DNA of 64,000 nt, taken from assembly GCA_016873455.1 (NCBI GenBank), contig VGXE01000005.1, positions 1 to 64,000 on the forward strand, written 5' to 3'. Positions 33,932 through 42,763 of the stretch are shown one piece after another. The position numbers and the translations under genes are program-made. The notes below the pieces were generated by a model. That model made no database searches, was not told the origin of the DNA, and was given only the letters and a program-made list of their open reading frames with translations. Position 1 is the first letter of the stretch. Every line of letters starts with the position of its first letter. Source of the stretch: Nitrospira sp. Its GTDB lineage: Bacteria; Nitrospirota; Nitrospiria; Nitrospirales; Nitrospiraceae.

Positions 33932-34108
33932 TCATTTTTTTCGGTAGACGTTCAGCCCCACTTTCTCCTGGCGATCCGGGATTGTCACGTTTCCTTCCGT
34001 CGAAGCGATGATGATGGTCTTACCCGAGGCCGACGGTCCAAATTCCTTCGTTAAGTCGACTTTGATCGTCAACATCGTCCCCTCAACGGTCATTTCAACG
34101 TTCTTCAT
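33932..34108 (-). CDS. Conserved small protein, 58 aa
   Basis: A 58-residue protein, MKNVEMTVEGTMLTIKVDLT then KEFGPSASGKTIIIASTEGN, ending VGLNVYRKK. It is too short for the usual length cut-offs but has a good ribosome site (AAGGA, 7 bases before ATG) and clearly coding composition. Similar small all-beta-looking proteins occur widely in bacteria as conserved hypotheticals; this is from general memory of the sequence type, not a search. There is no signal peptide. It lies downstream of a small exported protein gene and just before a perfect hairpin. Confidence 0.75.
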   Translation of the reverse strand: MKNVEMTVEGTMLTIKVDLTKEFGPSASGKTIIIASTEGNVTIPDRQEKVGLNVYRKK

Positions 34109-34146
34109 GCTCGCTTCCTTTCCGTGCTGGCCCCATCCGCTAGGCG

Positions 34147-34554
34147 TCAGTACCCACGTCCCGTGCTGCCCCCGCGCCCCATCCGATCAAGGGGGAGAGC
34201 CTCGTATCGCTGCTTCACATCGGGATGTTCGTTGAGATAGCGTTTCACCGCCGCGTCATCAGCGAAGATATCCCGGCTCCGCCCGCGATAGTCCTCCAGC
34301 GTCAGGCCATGCTTCGACAACAACGCCGTCAATTTTGCATTGATGTCCGCACCCATCGCTTGCATCTGTTCCTGCGACGGCCGTTGTCCTTCGCCGAATC
34401 GCTCGCCCCCCTGGAAGTAATTCATCATCATCTCACCGATTTCAATGCGCGCCTTCACGAATTTTTCCACCTCGGCCGGTTCCGCAGCCAAGCCAGCACC
34501 CGCCAACAGCATGATCCCCGAAACGACACTGATAATAAGCCGCGCCTGTTGCAT
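34147..34554 (-). CDS. Small exported protein, 135 aa
   Basis: A 135-residue protein with a signal peptide (MQQARLIISVVSGIMLLAGAGLA). The mature part is helical and charged, with a segment ALLSKHGLTLEDYRGRSRDIFADDAAVKRYL, and ends in a Gly/Arg-rich tail. No family was recognised, though the size and helix pattern recall periplasmic chaperone-like or DUF4168-like proteins. The ATG at 34554 has AAGGGG about 9 bases upstream; the open frame to 35016 overlaps the MFS gene in another frame. It is on the same strand as the MFS transporter upstream. Confidence 0.65.
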   Translation of the reverse strand: MQQARLIISVVSGIMLLAGAGLAAEPAEVEKFVKARIEIGEMMMNYFQGGERFGEGQRPSQEQMQAMGADINAKLTALLSKHGLTLEDYRGRSRDIFADDAAVKRYLNEHPDVKQRYEALPLDRMGRGGSTGRGY

Positions 34555-34667
34555 CTTCAGAATCCCCTTTCCGCAATAGGAATGCACCATCTCTATCTGT
34601 GACAGCCCGACTATGATAGCATCCTGAATCGCAACTTTCAGGCTCAGATTCTCGGTCCCGTTGCGTT

Positions 34668-35888
34668 TCAAAATGCGGGCCGGGACGATCTGCCCACCAT
34701 GGAAATGAAAAGCCCCACAATCGTGACCGAGCAAAACACGGCGCCGGCCCAGAATGTGGCAGATGGGCCCCATTGATCCCATAGCAGTCCCGCCACCACA
34801 CTCGCCGCCAGCATCGCCACGCCGCAGGCGAGATTGAAAAACCCATAGCCCGTCCCTCGCAAGTCTTCCGGTGCATGGTCGGCCACCATGGCAGCCAGCA
34901 AACCTTGCGTCATACCCATATGCATCCCCCAGAGCCCTACGCCTACGATCACAATACTCCAGTGCCCGGCCACAGCCAGCACGACATCCGCTGCGATGAG
35001 CATCAACAACCCACACCCAAGCAACTTGCTATGACTCACGCGATCCGCCAGTCTCCCGAACGGATAGGCCGTCACTGCGTATACCAGATTCATGGCAACC
35101 ATGGTGAGCGGCACAACCGCGAGCGGCATTCCGGTTTGTTGGGCCTGCAGAACGAGAAAGGCCTCGCTGAATCGGGCCAATGTGAACATCGCGCCGATAC
35201 CAACCACCCACCAATAGGCTCGGCTCAGTCGGGCCAAATTCTTCGAGGTGATCGGGTTGACGCCTTTGTGGGCCTTGCTCGATACAGGCTCCTGCACACC
35301 GAATTGCAGCAGCGCGACGGCCAGCAACCCTGGCACGACGGCGACCCAAAAGACGGCTCGAAAATCGTCGGCCCAAAGCAGCATTAAGGCCACTGCCAGC
35401 AAGGGGCCGAGAAAGGCCCCGACGGTATCGAGCGATTGACGCAACCCGAACGCGGCTCCTCGCAGATGCGGAGGCGTGAGGTCGGCAACCAGCGCATCGC
35501 GCGGCGCACCGCGCAAGCCTTTTCCTATCCGGTCCAACAGACGCGCGGCCACCACAAGCCCCAGCCCTGACGCCATGGCAAACAGCGGCTTGGTGAATGC
35601 GCCCAACGCGTAACCGAAGAGGGCCAGCGGTTTCCGCCGTCCCAGATAATCACTCAAGGCGCCGGAAAAGACCTTGACCACCAAGGCAACAGATTCGGCG
35701 AGGCCTTCCACGATGCCGACGGCAATGGCGCCGGTGCCGAGCACCGTGACCATAAACAGCGGTAGCAGGCTATGGATCATCTCGGACGAGACATCCATCA
35801 AGAGACTGACGAACCCGAGCGCCCAGACACCGGAGGGAATCCGGCCCGGCCGATGATCGGAATGGGTGGTGATGTAAGGACGCTGCAC
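34668..35888 (-). CDS. MFS transporter, 12 helices
   Basis: A 406-residue major facilitator protein. The inter-helix motif between helices 2 and 3 reads GALSDYLGRRKPLALFGY, and the RIGKGLRGAPRDALVADL segment marks a subfamily whose members are often annotated only as MFS. Substrate is unknown. The start is GTG (35886-35888), a few bases after the stop of the next gene upstream (35896), which suggests translational coupling to the lipoprotein genes. The ribosome site is weak. Confidence 0.86.
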   Translation of the reverse strand: MQRPYITTHSDHRPGRIPSGVWALGFVSLLMDVSSEMIHSLLPLFMVTVLGTGAIAVGIVEGLAESVALVVKVFSGALSDYLGRRKPLALFGYALGAFTKPLFAMASGLGLVVAARLLDRIGKGLRGAPRDALVADLTPPHLRGAAFGLRQSLDTVGAFLGPLLAVALMLLWADDFRAVFWVAVVPGLLAVALLQFGVQEPVSSKAHKGVNPITSKNLARLSRAYWWVVGIGAMFTLARFSEAFLVLQAQQTGMPLAVVPLTMVAMNLVYAVTAYPFGRLADRVSHSKLLGCGLLMLIAADVVLAVAGHWSIVIVGVGLWGMHMGMTQGLLAAMVADHAPEDLRGTGYGFFNLACGVAMLAASVVAGLLWDQWGPSATFWAGAVFCSVTIVGLFISMVGRSSRPAF

Positions 35889-35895
35889 CGCGGCC

Positions 35896-36459
35896 CTACT
35901 CTACCGATCGGCCTTGTAAAAACAGGCTCTGTTCCAATGTGCGAAAGAAGTGCTGGTAGGGTACGGGGTCTTCGACGGCACGCAGGTAATATTGGGCGCT
36001 GGCGCGCACGACGAGCTGGGCGTCGTTTCGCTTGCGGACGGTCGCAGTGAATCGGACCAGATTGCTCCGGTGATAGAACGGCCCCCACGTGCGTGCGTTG
36101 CGATTGAGCACGAGCAGCTCATCTGGCCGATACAGCACATAGCTCAAGTCACCCCCATGCACCTGTTCGTTCTCGACATACTTCTTCCCGGACACGACAC
36201 CCAGGTCTTCATCAAGCACCTCGACTTTGAAATCCAGGTCCTGCATGGTGGAGAGGATGGCGGCGAGCATTCGCCGCCGATCTGTCGTGTCAAATGCCCT
36301 CGATTGGGCGGCGCGGATCTTGACCTGGCTTTCGTCGGAAAGCCAAATCTGCTCCCGCGAATCCCACTGGTTGTCATGCCGCAATTCGTAGGGCATCGGG
36401 CAGCCCTGTAAGAGCAAGCAGAGCAGCCCACCGCACGTGAGGCCCAGGGAGTTCTTCAT
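35896..36459 (-). CDS. Lipoprotein, tandem paralogue 3 of 3
   Basis: A 187-residue protein with a lipoprotein signal, CGGLLCLLLQGCPMPYE, with Cys20 as the lipidated residue. The mature domain has the shared pattern QVKIRAAQSRAFDTTDRRR, AAILSTMQDLDFKVEVLDEDLG, then a beta-rich end with VPYQHFFRTLEQSLFL. The same blocks recur in the genes at 36516 and 36964, so the three arose by duplication. Function is unknown; a small periplasmic-facing outer or inner membrane lipoprotein is likely. Confidence 0.75.
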   Translation of the reverse strand: MKNSLGLTCGGLLCLLLQGCPMPYELRHDNQWDSREQIWLSDESQVKIRAAQSRAFDTTDRRRMLAAILSTMQDLDFKVEVLDEDLGVVSGKKYVENEQVHGGDLSYVLYRPDELLVLNRNARTWGPFYHRSNLVRFTATVRKRNDAQLVVRASAQYYLRAVEDPVPYQHFFRTLEQSLFLQGRSVE

Positions 36460-36515
36460 TCTCGCAGCCAGCAGATCATACCTCTTGTCAGTCAGCAGGG
36501 CAGCCCTTGCCCGGA

Positions 36516-36950
36516 TTAGTGTTTGGCAACGAAGAGTGATCGCTCCAAGGTCGCGAAAAAATTCTGATAGACCTTGGGATCGTCGATGGGCTTGTTGTTA
36601 TAGATGGCATTGGCGCGGACCGTCATCTTGCCTTCGGTTTCTGGACGCACAGTGACTGTCACGCCCACGACATCATAGTAATTCGGCTCGGCAAAACGCG
36701 CGGCCGTGACCAACCCCAAGGACTCATTGGCCCGCTCGATGATAAAGCCCAGGTCTTGCAATGCCGCAATCACGCCTCGCATGGCAACCTGCCGCTCTTT
36801 CACATCGAAGGACCGGGTTTGTATGCTCCGAATCTTTAATTGCGCCTCGGTCGGCGCGAGCAGATCAGGGCTGGGCTGAGGGGCGGCACAGCCGTGCGCA
36901 ACAACTAACAGGGCAGCGGCAAACATTCCGATTATGTTCCCACGCGTCAT
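36516..36950 (-). CDS. Lipoprotein, tandem paralogue 2 of 3
   Basis: A 144-residue protein with lipobox VVAHGCAAP. The conserved blocks are LKIRSIQTRSFDVKERQ, GVIAALQDLGFIIERANESLG and the end DDPKVYQNFFATLERSLFV, which match the flanking paralogues. The middle region is shortest in this copy. The ATG at 36950 has GTGAGG upstream; the frame extends to 37112 but would lose the signal. It lies 13 bases after the stop of paralogue 1. Confidence 0.75.
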   Translation of the reverse strand: MTRGNIIGMFAAALLVVAHGCAAPQPSPDLLAPTEAQLKIRSIQTRSFDVKERQVAMRGVIAALQDLGFIIERANESLGLVTAARFAEPNYYDVVGVTVTVRPETEGKMTVRANAIYNNKPIDDPKVYQNFFATLERSLFVAKH

Positions 36951-36963
36951 GGCAGCCTCACGT

Positions 36964-37557
36964 TCAGAGTGCAAACGGTTCCAGAAATACCGCTTTCGAC
37001 AGCTTGGCGAAGAAGGTCTGATACAGCACAGGGTCGCGCAGCATTTCCATCCGCTGCTCGCCCGGTGGAATCGCCTGCTGGCCGGAAGACCCATCCCCTT
37101 TCCACACCACACGATAGAACACCACCCTCACCTCCTGCCGTGTGGATTCGGGATTGACGGGCCTGGTGATCAAGGTGGCGGCAATTTTTTGATGCAGGTC
37201 CACGGGAAGGACGATCGGAGGCTGTTGCACGAATATCAAACCGGTACTTAGGAGAAAGACGAGAAATCGAGTGATGTCTTGGCCGTGCTCGCGGGCGCTT
37301 CGCTCCTTCGTGGCGCGAAGAAATCCTACCTCACGCACGCTTTCCTCAACCTGAAACCCCAAGTCTTGCAGCACAGCGGCAGAGGCAGACAGAAGCTCGG
37401 TTTCATCCCTGGTTTCGAACCCGCGGGTTTGCATAGCCCGGTTGGCGGCACTCTCAGCTTTCAGTTGGAACAATTCATCCGGTTGTGTGGGAGTCACACA
37501 CCCTGCGATCTGAACCGCAAGAGCGAGGCCGCTTGCAGCCGCAATCCATGACCGCAT
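36964..37557 (-). CDS. Lipoprotein, tandem paralogue 1 of 3, with an internal helix
   Basis: A 197-residue protein with lipobox VQIAGCVTP. It shares the ANRAMQTRGFETRDE, AAVLQDLGFQVEESVREVG and DPVLYQTFFAKLSKAVFL blocks with the two downstream genes. Unlike them it has a hydrophobic stretch in the middle (RFLVFLLSTGLIFV) that could span the membrane. The ATG at 37557 starts 19 bases after the SmpA-like gene stop and has no strong ribosome site. Function unknown. Confidence 0.72.
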   Translation of the reverse strand: MRSWIAAASGLALAVQIAGCVTPTQPDELFQLKAESAANRAMQTRGFETRDETELLSASAAVLQDLGFQVEESVREVGFLRATKERSAREHGQDITRFLVFLLSTGLIFVQQPPIVLPVDLHQKIAATLITRPVNPESTRQEVRVVFYRVVWKGDGSSGQQAIPPGEQRMEMLRDPVLYQTFFAKLSKAVFLEPFAL

Positions 37558-37576
37558 CGTCCAGCCCAAGCCTCGG

Positions 37577-37969
37577 CTAGAACTGCGTGGCGTTGTAGGC
37601 AAAGTCCCGGACCTTCTTGTCTTCGTCATACTTGATGATGATGGTCAGGGTACGCTGCCGCGTGGAGCTGGAACTGTCACGGGCGGCGGCACCGACGATG
37701 ATGATTCCCGCAAAGGACGATCTGGCCGTGTCGACCCGGTCGGTGGAGACCTTGTCATAGATCCATACTTCTCGGCGCTTCTCGTCCGTCGTCACGATGT
37801 TGGGGCTGCCGAGCAATTCAGCCACTTGAGAGGCCGCCATGCCGACCTTGACCTCACCCTGGACTTTCCCGACGGTCAGCCGATCTTCTTTGATCTCGGC
37901 CTGCCCTCCCGTGCATCCCGGCGCCACCGCCACCAGACACAAACCCAACACGATCCATGATCGCTTCAT
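37577..37969 (-). CDS. SmpA/OmlA-like lipoprotein
   Basis: A 130-residue protein with lipobox VAVAPGCTGG. The segment VKVGMAASQVAELLGSPNIVTTD resembles the (x)G(M/T)xxxQV..LLG.P pattern of SmpA/OmlA (BamE-type) domains, which in other bacteria stabilise outer-membrane assembly. A hydrophobic stretch (SSFAGIIIVGAAARDS) and a basic end follow. The ATG at 37969 has GAGGAGGG about 8 bases upstream. It precedes the three paralogous lipoproteins and is probably cotranscribed with them. Confidence 0.72.
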   Translation of the reverse strand: MKRSWIVLGLCLVAVAPGCTGGQAEIKEDRLTVGKVQGEVKVGMAASQVAELLGSPNIVTTDEKRREVWIYDKVSTDRVDTARSSFAGIIIVGAAARDSSSSTRQRTLTIIIKYDEDKKVRDFAYNATQF

Positions 37970-38101
37970 CGAATGTCCCTCCTCGACAGACAAGTCCTCG
38001 CACGACCAAATTCTTACAGGAACACGATACACCCTCTGGAACGAAATTTCATCCGTGAGCCGAAGCATGCGGCGCACGCCGAAACGAGGCCCTCTATTCT
38101 G

Positions 38102-39550
38102 TCAATCCTCTTCGTCCTGGCTCTCACCATACGCCGAGGGAATTCCATACCGTTTGCACTTCTCCCAGAGTGCCTTACGGGACAACCCCAAGATTTTGGC
38201 GGCGGTCGTGCGGCTGCCATCGACTCGTTCCAACAGAGAAACGATATAGTCTCTCTCGAAAACTTCCCGTGCCTCGGCGAGCGTCGTCACCGGCCCATCG
38301 GCCTTCCGCTTGCCGCCGGTCAGGCCTTCACTGCAAAATCCGCACGACTCTTGCGGGGTACCGCCGAGATAGGGGCACGATTGGAACCCGCAGAGATCCT
38401 CCGGCCGAATCGATTCCCGCTCGTGTCCGAGCGCCACGGCCCGCTCGACCATGTTGACCAACTCCCGCACGTTCCCCGGATAGGAATACCGGAGCAACAG
38501 TTCGCGGGCCGGCGGCGAAAAGCCCTTCAGCTTCTTGCTGAGCTTCTCCGAACAGGCATCCAGCACGTGCTCGGCGATCACCACAATGTCTTCTTGCCGT
38601 TCTCTCAGTGGAGGAACAATGACCTGCACGACATTGAGCCGATAATAGAGATCCTCCCGGAACCGGCCTTGCGCGACCTCTTTTCGCAGATCTTTTTGAG
38701 TGGCGCACACCAGGCGAACATCCGCATCGATCGTGTCGTTCCCGCCGACCCGCTCGAACGTCCGCTCCTGCAAGACCCGCAACAATTTCACCTGAACCAC
38801 CGGCGACAGTTCTCCGATTTCATCGAGGAACAGGGTGCCCCGATGGGCCAGCTCGAAGCGCCCGCGCCGCTGGCGTAGCGCGCCGGTGAAGGCGCCCTTT
38901 TCATGGCCGAACAACTCGTCTTCCAGCAGCGTCTCCGGCAATGCCGCACAGCTGACTTTGATCAGCGGCTGATCCCGCCGCGGGCTGTTCTGATGGACGG
39001 CGTTCGCCACCAATTCCTTTCCCGTTCCACTCTCACCCAAGATCAAGACCGTCGAATCGGTGGCCGCGACCAGTTTGATTTTGTCCAGCACCCCGCGCAT
39101 GCGGCTGTTCGCGCCTAAAATGCCGTTGAAGCTGAACTTGTCCTCCAAGGTCGCTTTGAGATCTTGGTTCTCACGGCGCAAGATGACGACATGGGCGACC
39201 CGTTCGACGATCAGCAGCAATTCATCCATCTGAAACGGCTTGGTCAGGTAATCCACCGCGCCCAATTTCATCGCGCCGACCGCGGTTTCCACCGACCCAT
39301 GCGCCGTAATCACGATCACGTCCGTCTCCGGGGATTTGTCTTTCGCCGCTTTGAGCACCGTCAGTCCGTCGGCTCCCGGCAGCCGCAAGTCGGTAATCAC
39401 CAGATCGAACTTGTGCTTCGACAGCATCTCGATGCCTTCGGTACCGGACGCCGCCGCGTACACGTCATAGCCGACGGCCTCTAGCGCATCTACCATCGAA
39501 AGCCGCATCAGCGGTTCGTCGTCCACGAGGAGAATTCCGAGACCCTTCAT
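38102..39550 (-). CDS. Sigma-54-dependent response regulator (NtrC family) with Cys insert
   Basis: A 482-residue regulator. The receiver domain (about 1-120) has the phospho-acceptor Asp in DLVITDLRLPG. The AAA+ domain (about 140-380) keeps Walker A GESGTGKE and the sigma-54 contact loop GAFTGA. A C-terminal Fis-type helix-turn-helix includes GSRTTAAKILGLSRKALWEK. Between the AAA+ and DNA-binding domains is a short insert with four cysteines, CGFQSCPYLGG then CGFC, which could bind a metal or sense redox state. It overlaps the sensor kinase gene by 4 bases, so the two are translationally coupled. Targets are unknown. Confidence 0.92.
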   Translation of the reverse strand: MKGLGILLVDDEPLMRLSMVDALEAVGYDVYAAASGTEGIEMLSKHKFDLVITDLRLPGADGLTVLKAAKDKSPETDVIVITAHGSVETAVGAMKLGAVDYLTKPFQMDELLLIVERVAHVVILRRENQDLKATLEDKFSFNGILGANSRMRGVLDKIKLVAATDSTVLILGESGTGKELVANAVHQNSPRRDQPLIKVSCAALPETLLEDELFGHEKGAFTGALRQRRGRFELAHRGTLFLDEIGELSPVVQVKLLRVLQERTFERVGGNDTIDADVRLVCATQKDLRKEVAQGRFREDLYYRLNVVQVIVPPLRERQEDIVVIAEHVLDACSEKLSKKLKGFSPPARELLLRYSYPGNVRELVNMVERAVALGHERESIRPEDLCGFQSCPYLGGTPQESCGFCSEGLTGGKRKADGPVTTLAEAREVFERDYIVSLLERVDGSRTTAAKILGLSRKALWEKCKRYGIPSAYGESQDEED

Positions 39551-42500
39551 AATCCCTTCTCCACCAGCACACGCTCACGAGACACCGGCAAACAGATGGT
39601 AAACGTCGTGCCCTTACCAACCTCGCTCTCCACCAAGATCCTGCCGCCATGGCGTTCCATGATGCCGAGGTTGACGGACAGCCCCAGCCCTGTCCCTTCC
39701 CCTTCGCCTTTGGTCGTAAAGAACGGATCAAAGACGCGCGGCAGCACCGACGCGGGAATGCCCGACCCCGTATCGCTGACTTCGACCCGGCAAATACCCT
39801 CGGCTACGGACGTCCGGATCATCAACAGTCCTCCGTGCTTCATCGCCTGCACGGCGTTCAAGATCAGATTCATCAAGACTTGCTCGATCATGTGGCGATC
39901 CACCATCACGTGGGGCAGGCCTTCCCCCAACCGAGTCTCCAAGGTGATGCGATTGGGTGCAAAGAGATGCGTCGTCAGCACCAGCACTTGGTCGACAATC
40001 CCGTTGATGTCGGCAGGGCTGAACTCGGGCTCATGCTGCTGAGAGAAATCGAGGAGTTGCCGCACGATCTTCTGCACTCGGCGAACACCGTGCTCCATGG
40101 AGGCCCAGTATTCTTCCTGGCGCGCCGCGGACAACCCGCCCTTCCGCAGATTGTAGAGACAGTTAAGAATGCCCCCAAGCGGGTTGTTGATTTCGTGCGC
40201 CACACCGGCGGCCAATTTCCCGACCGACGCCAGTTTTTCGGAGTTGCGGATTTGCTGCTCCAGCTTCTTCGTGTCCGTCATATCGCGGGCGATGCCGAGG
40301 ACACCGAGAATTTCCCCGTCGGCACCTTGCAACGGCGACACGCTGACCATGACCGTACGAATCTCGCCCAGGCGGGTGACCACTTCGACTTCATACACCT
40401 GCTTGGCGCCGATATCCAGCGAGTTCTTCAGCCAGCGTCCCCGATGGCGGCGCGACAGCAAGGAGAGATACGGCCGTCCCAGAAGGTCCTCCTTGCGATA
40501 CCCCCAGGCATCGACTTTACCGTTGACGTAGGTAAATCGCTGGTCCTGGTCAAGGGTGTAGATGACGTCATTGGCGTTCTCCAGCAAATTCTCCAGATAT
40601 TGCTTTGTCCGTTCAATCTCCTCGGTCCGCTCACGGACTTTCGACTCGAGATCCTCTCGGTACGAATCCAGCTGGCGCTCGAGTTTTTTTCGATCCGTAA
40701 TGTCCCGAAGTTGCACCATGACCAGCATGCGGTCGGCGCCTCCAACCCGGATCAGATCCATTTCGACCGACGTCTCCGCCCCTCCGGAATGGAAGACGGT
40801 CAACTCCTGGGTCGGAATGCGCGGCTCCCCAGTGGAAGCCTCTCGCAGCCAACCCGCAAACGCGGCGCGGTCCTTGACCGAGACAATGTCGAGTACGTTT
40901 CGCCCGATGACCGTTGCCTCCGTGTACCCCAGCGCCTGCTCTTCCCGCTTATTGACGGCAACGACCGTCCCTTCGGCGTTCACCATGAAGACCGAATCGG
41001 CCACCTGATCAAACAGGGCTTTGTATCGAGCCTGCGACGCAACCAGCTCTTGCGTACGCTCCGACACCGCCTGTTCCAGACCCGAGGTATAGCGGCGCAG
41101 TTCCTGCTCCAATCGGCGTCGTTCCGTCACATCCCGGACAAACGCGCGGGAATGGACCAGTCCGCCGTGCGCCCGGTCGAACAACGCCGTGGCATGGATC
41201 TCCACGTCGATCGGACGGCCATCCTTCGCCAACAGGACCGTATCCATCGAACCTTGCCCTTGCGCAACCAATCGCTCAAGGAATTGGAGCACCACCGCTT
41301 CGTTCCCGCGTGGCACCAGATCCCAGAGTTTCAAGGCCAGCATGGCATCAACGGTATAGCCGAGCTTGTCGAGACCTGTTTTGTTGACGTGCACAAACCG
41401 GCCATTGCGGTCCAATTGGTAAATCATTTCCGGCGAATGCTCGATCAGGTCGCGATACCGTTCTTCCAATCGCCGGACCTCGTCCATCCGCTGCTCGATT
41501 TGGCCGAATGAAAGCTGGAGATTCCTGGCCATCTGGTTGAACGCCTCGGCCAACCGTTCGATTTCATCCCCGGTTTTCAGCTCCAACCGCTGTTCCAATC
41601 GACCGCTCCCGATCTCTCGAACTCCGTCGTGCAACAACCGGATGGGTGTGGCGATCCGTCTAGCCATGACCACCCCGATTCCACACAGCACCGCGAGCAC
41701 GATCCCTCCGAACACCAACACTTTGACCATCAACGCGCCGAGCGGCGCGAAGGTTTCCGCCGGATCCTGGCGCACCACCGTCACCCAGGTTTTACCACCG
41801 ATGCTCCCCGGCGCGAGGCCGTCGGCGAATCGCACCGGCGCGAACCCGATCAAAGCCTCTTTGCTCCCATGTGAGTCATCGGCGGCTTCGGCCCATCCTG
41901 GCTTCACGGATGCGAGCAGGCTACTGAGTTCGGATGTCAGCGTATGGGCTTCGGGAGCCAAGACCGGACACATCACCAGACTCCCGTCTGAACTGAACAA
42001 CATCGCATGGCCTGTGGCGCCGAGCGCCACCTCGGCGATGGAATGGAACAGCGTGTCGCGGCGCAGCAGCACCGTGACGGCTCCGATCACCCCCTGCTGT
42101 TGGTCATCCATGATCGGTGCCGCCACCACCAGCACATGGGTTCCAAAGGCCGGCTCAAAGACCATTTCACCGACATAGGGCTCCCGGCTGCCTCCCTGTA
42201 CCACCGCCTGCCACCAAGCGGTCTTGGCATACGAATAGTCCACTTGCGGAATGGAACTGACCACCAGCGCCCCTTCGCTATCCGTCACCAGAATCCCGAC
42301 GTAATCCGATTTTCGAATTTCATGCCATCGAATCAGATAATTGGTGACGATCCGGTTGACAAAGAGCGGGAACTCGCTGCGCTTGTCGCGCTGTCCCCAT
42401 CGCTGCTGCCAATCCCTGATGATCTCCAGAATGCTGTTCGCGTCTTTGCCCTCGTAGCTGCGGTTGGCTTCCGAGACGGCGGTACGGAGGAAGGGGGTCG

Positions 42501-42726
42501 TCGCGAGCTGCTGCGCCTCATTCATGCCGCGGGTGACGTGCATCTCAATGCGGCGAGCGGCTTCGACGGCGGCTTCCTTGAAATTGGCCCCGGTCGCCTC
42601 TCGCACGGCGCGGCGTTCTTCGATGTAGATGAGAATCAGGAGGAGAGTCAGCGGCAGGAGACCGACCAGCACAATCGCCGCGATGATCTTCCGCTGGAGA
42701 CTGTGAGACCGGCTCCAGAGTGCCAT
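39547..42726 (-). CDS. Large membrane sensor histidine kinase (Cache, HAMP, three PAS)
   Basis: A 1059-residue kinase. An N-terminal helix (about 12-35) and a second helix (about 335-355) enclose a periplasmic Cache-type sensor domain. HAMP follows, then three PAS domains (about 430-550, 570-690, 710-830) and a coiled linker. The HisKA domain has ASVGKLAAGVAHEINNPLGG, with the phospho-histidine near residue 858, and the ATPase domain has the N, G1 and G2 boxes (for example GTGLGLSVNLG). Its partner regulator is the next gene, overlapping by 4 bases. It probably senses a small ligand or redox state outside the cell. Confidence 0.93.
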   Translation of the reverse strand: MALWSRSHSLQRKIIAAIVLVGLLPLTLLLILIYIEERRAVREATGANFKEAAVEAARRIEMHVTRGMNEAQQLATTPFLRTAVSEANRSYEGKDANSILEIIRDWQQRWGQRDKRSEFPLFVNRIVTNYLIRWHEIRKSDYVGILVTDSEGALVVSSIPQVDYSYAKTAWWQAVVQGGSREPYVGEMVFEPAFGTHVLVVAAPIMDDQQQGVIGAVTVLLRRDTLFHSIAEVALGATGHAMLFSSDGSLVMCPVLAPEAHTLTSELSSLLASVKPGWAEAADDSHGSKEALIGFAPVRFADGLAPGSIGGKTWVTVVRQDPAETFAPLGALMVKVLVFGGIVLAVLCGIGVVMARRIATPIRLLHDGVREIGSGRLEQRLELKTGDEIERLAEAFNQMARNLQLSFGQIEQRMDEVRRLEERYRDLIEHSPEMIYQLDRNGRFVHVNKTGLDKLGYTVDAMLALKLWDLVPRGNEAVVLQFLERLVAQGQGSMDTVLLAKDGRPIDVEIHATALFDRAHGGLVHSRAFVRDVTERRRLEQELRRYTSGLEQAVSERTQELVASQARYKALFDQVADSVFMVNAEGTVVAVNKREEQALGYTEATVIGRNVLDIVSVKDRAAFAGWLREASTGEPRIPTQELTVFHSGGAETSVEMDLIRVGGADRMLVMVQLRDITDRKKLERQLDSYREDLESKVRERTEEIERTKQYLENLLENANDVIYTLDQDQRFTYVNGKVDAWGYRKEDLLGRPYLSLLSRRHRGRWLKNSLDIGAKQVYEVEVVTRLGEIRTVMVSVSPLQGADGEILGVLGIARDMTDTKKLEQQIRNSEKLASVGKLAAGVAHEINNPLGGILNCLYNLRKGGLSAARQEEYWASMEHGVRRVQKIVRQLLDFSQQHEPEFSPADINGIVDQVLVLTTHLFAPNRITLETRLGEGLPHVMVDRHMIEQVLMNLILNAVQAMKHGGLLMIRTSVAEGICRVEVSDTGSGIPASVLPRVFDPFFTTKGEGEGTGLGLSVNLGIMERHGGRILVESEVGKGTTFTICLPVSRERVLVEKGL

Positions 42727-42763
42727 AATTTCACCACGGTGATCTGCTATTCCACCACCCGGC

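Noticed and set aside
39649-41511. Long plus-strand open frame (620 aa) antisense to the sensor kinase
   Set aside because: It mirrors the kinase codons, has no recognisable motif and no ribosome site; the kinase on the other strand has full domain structure.
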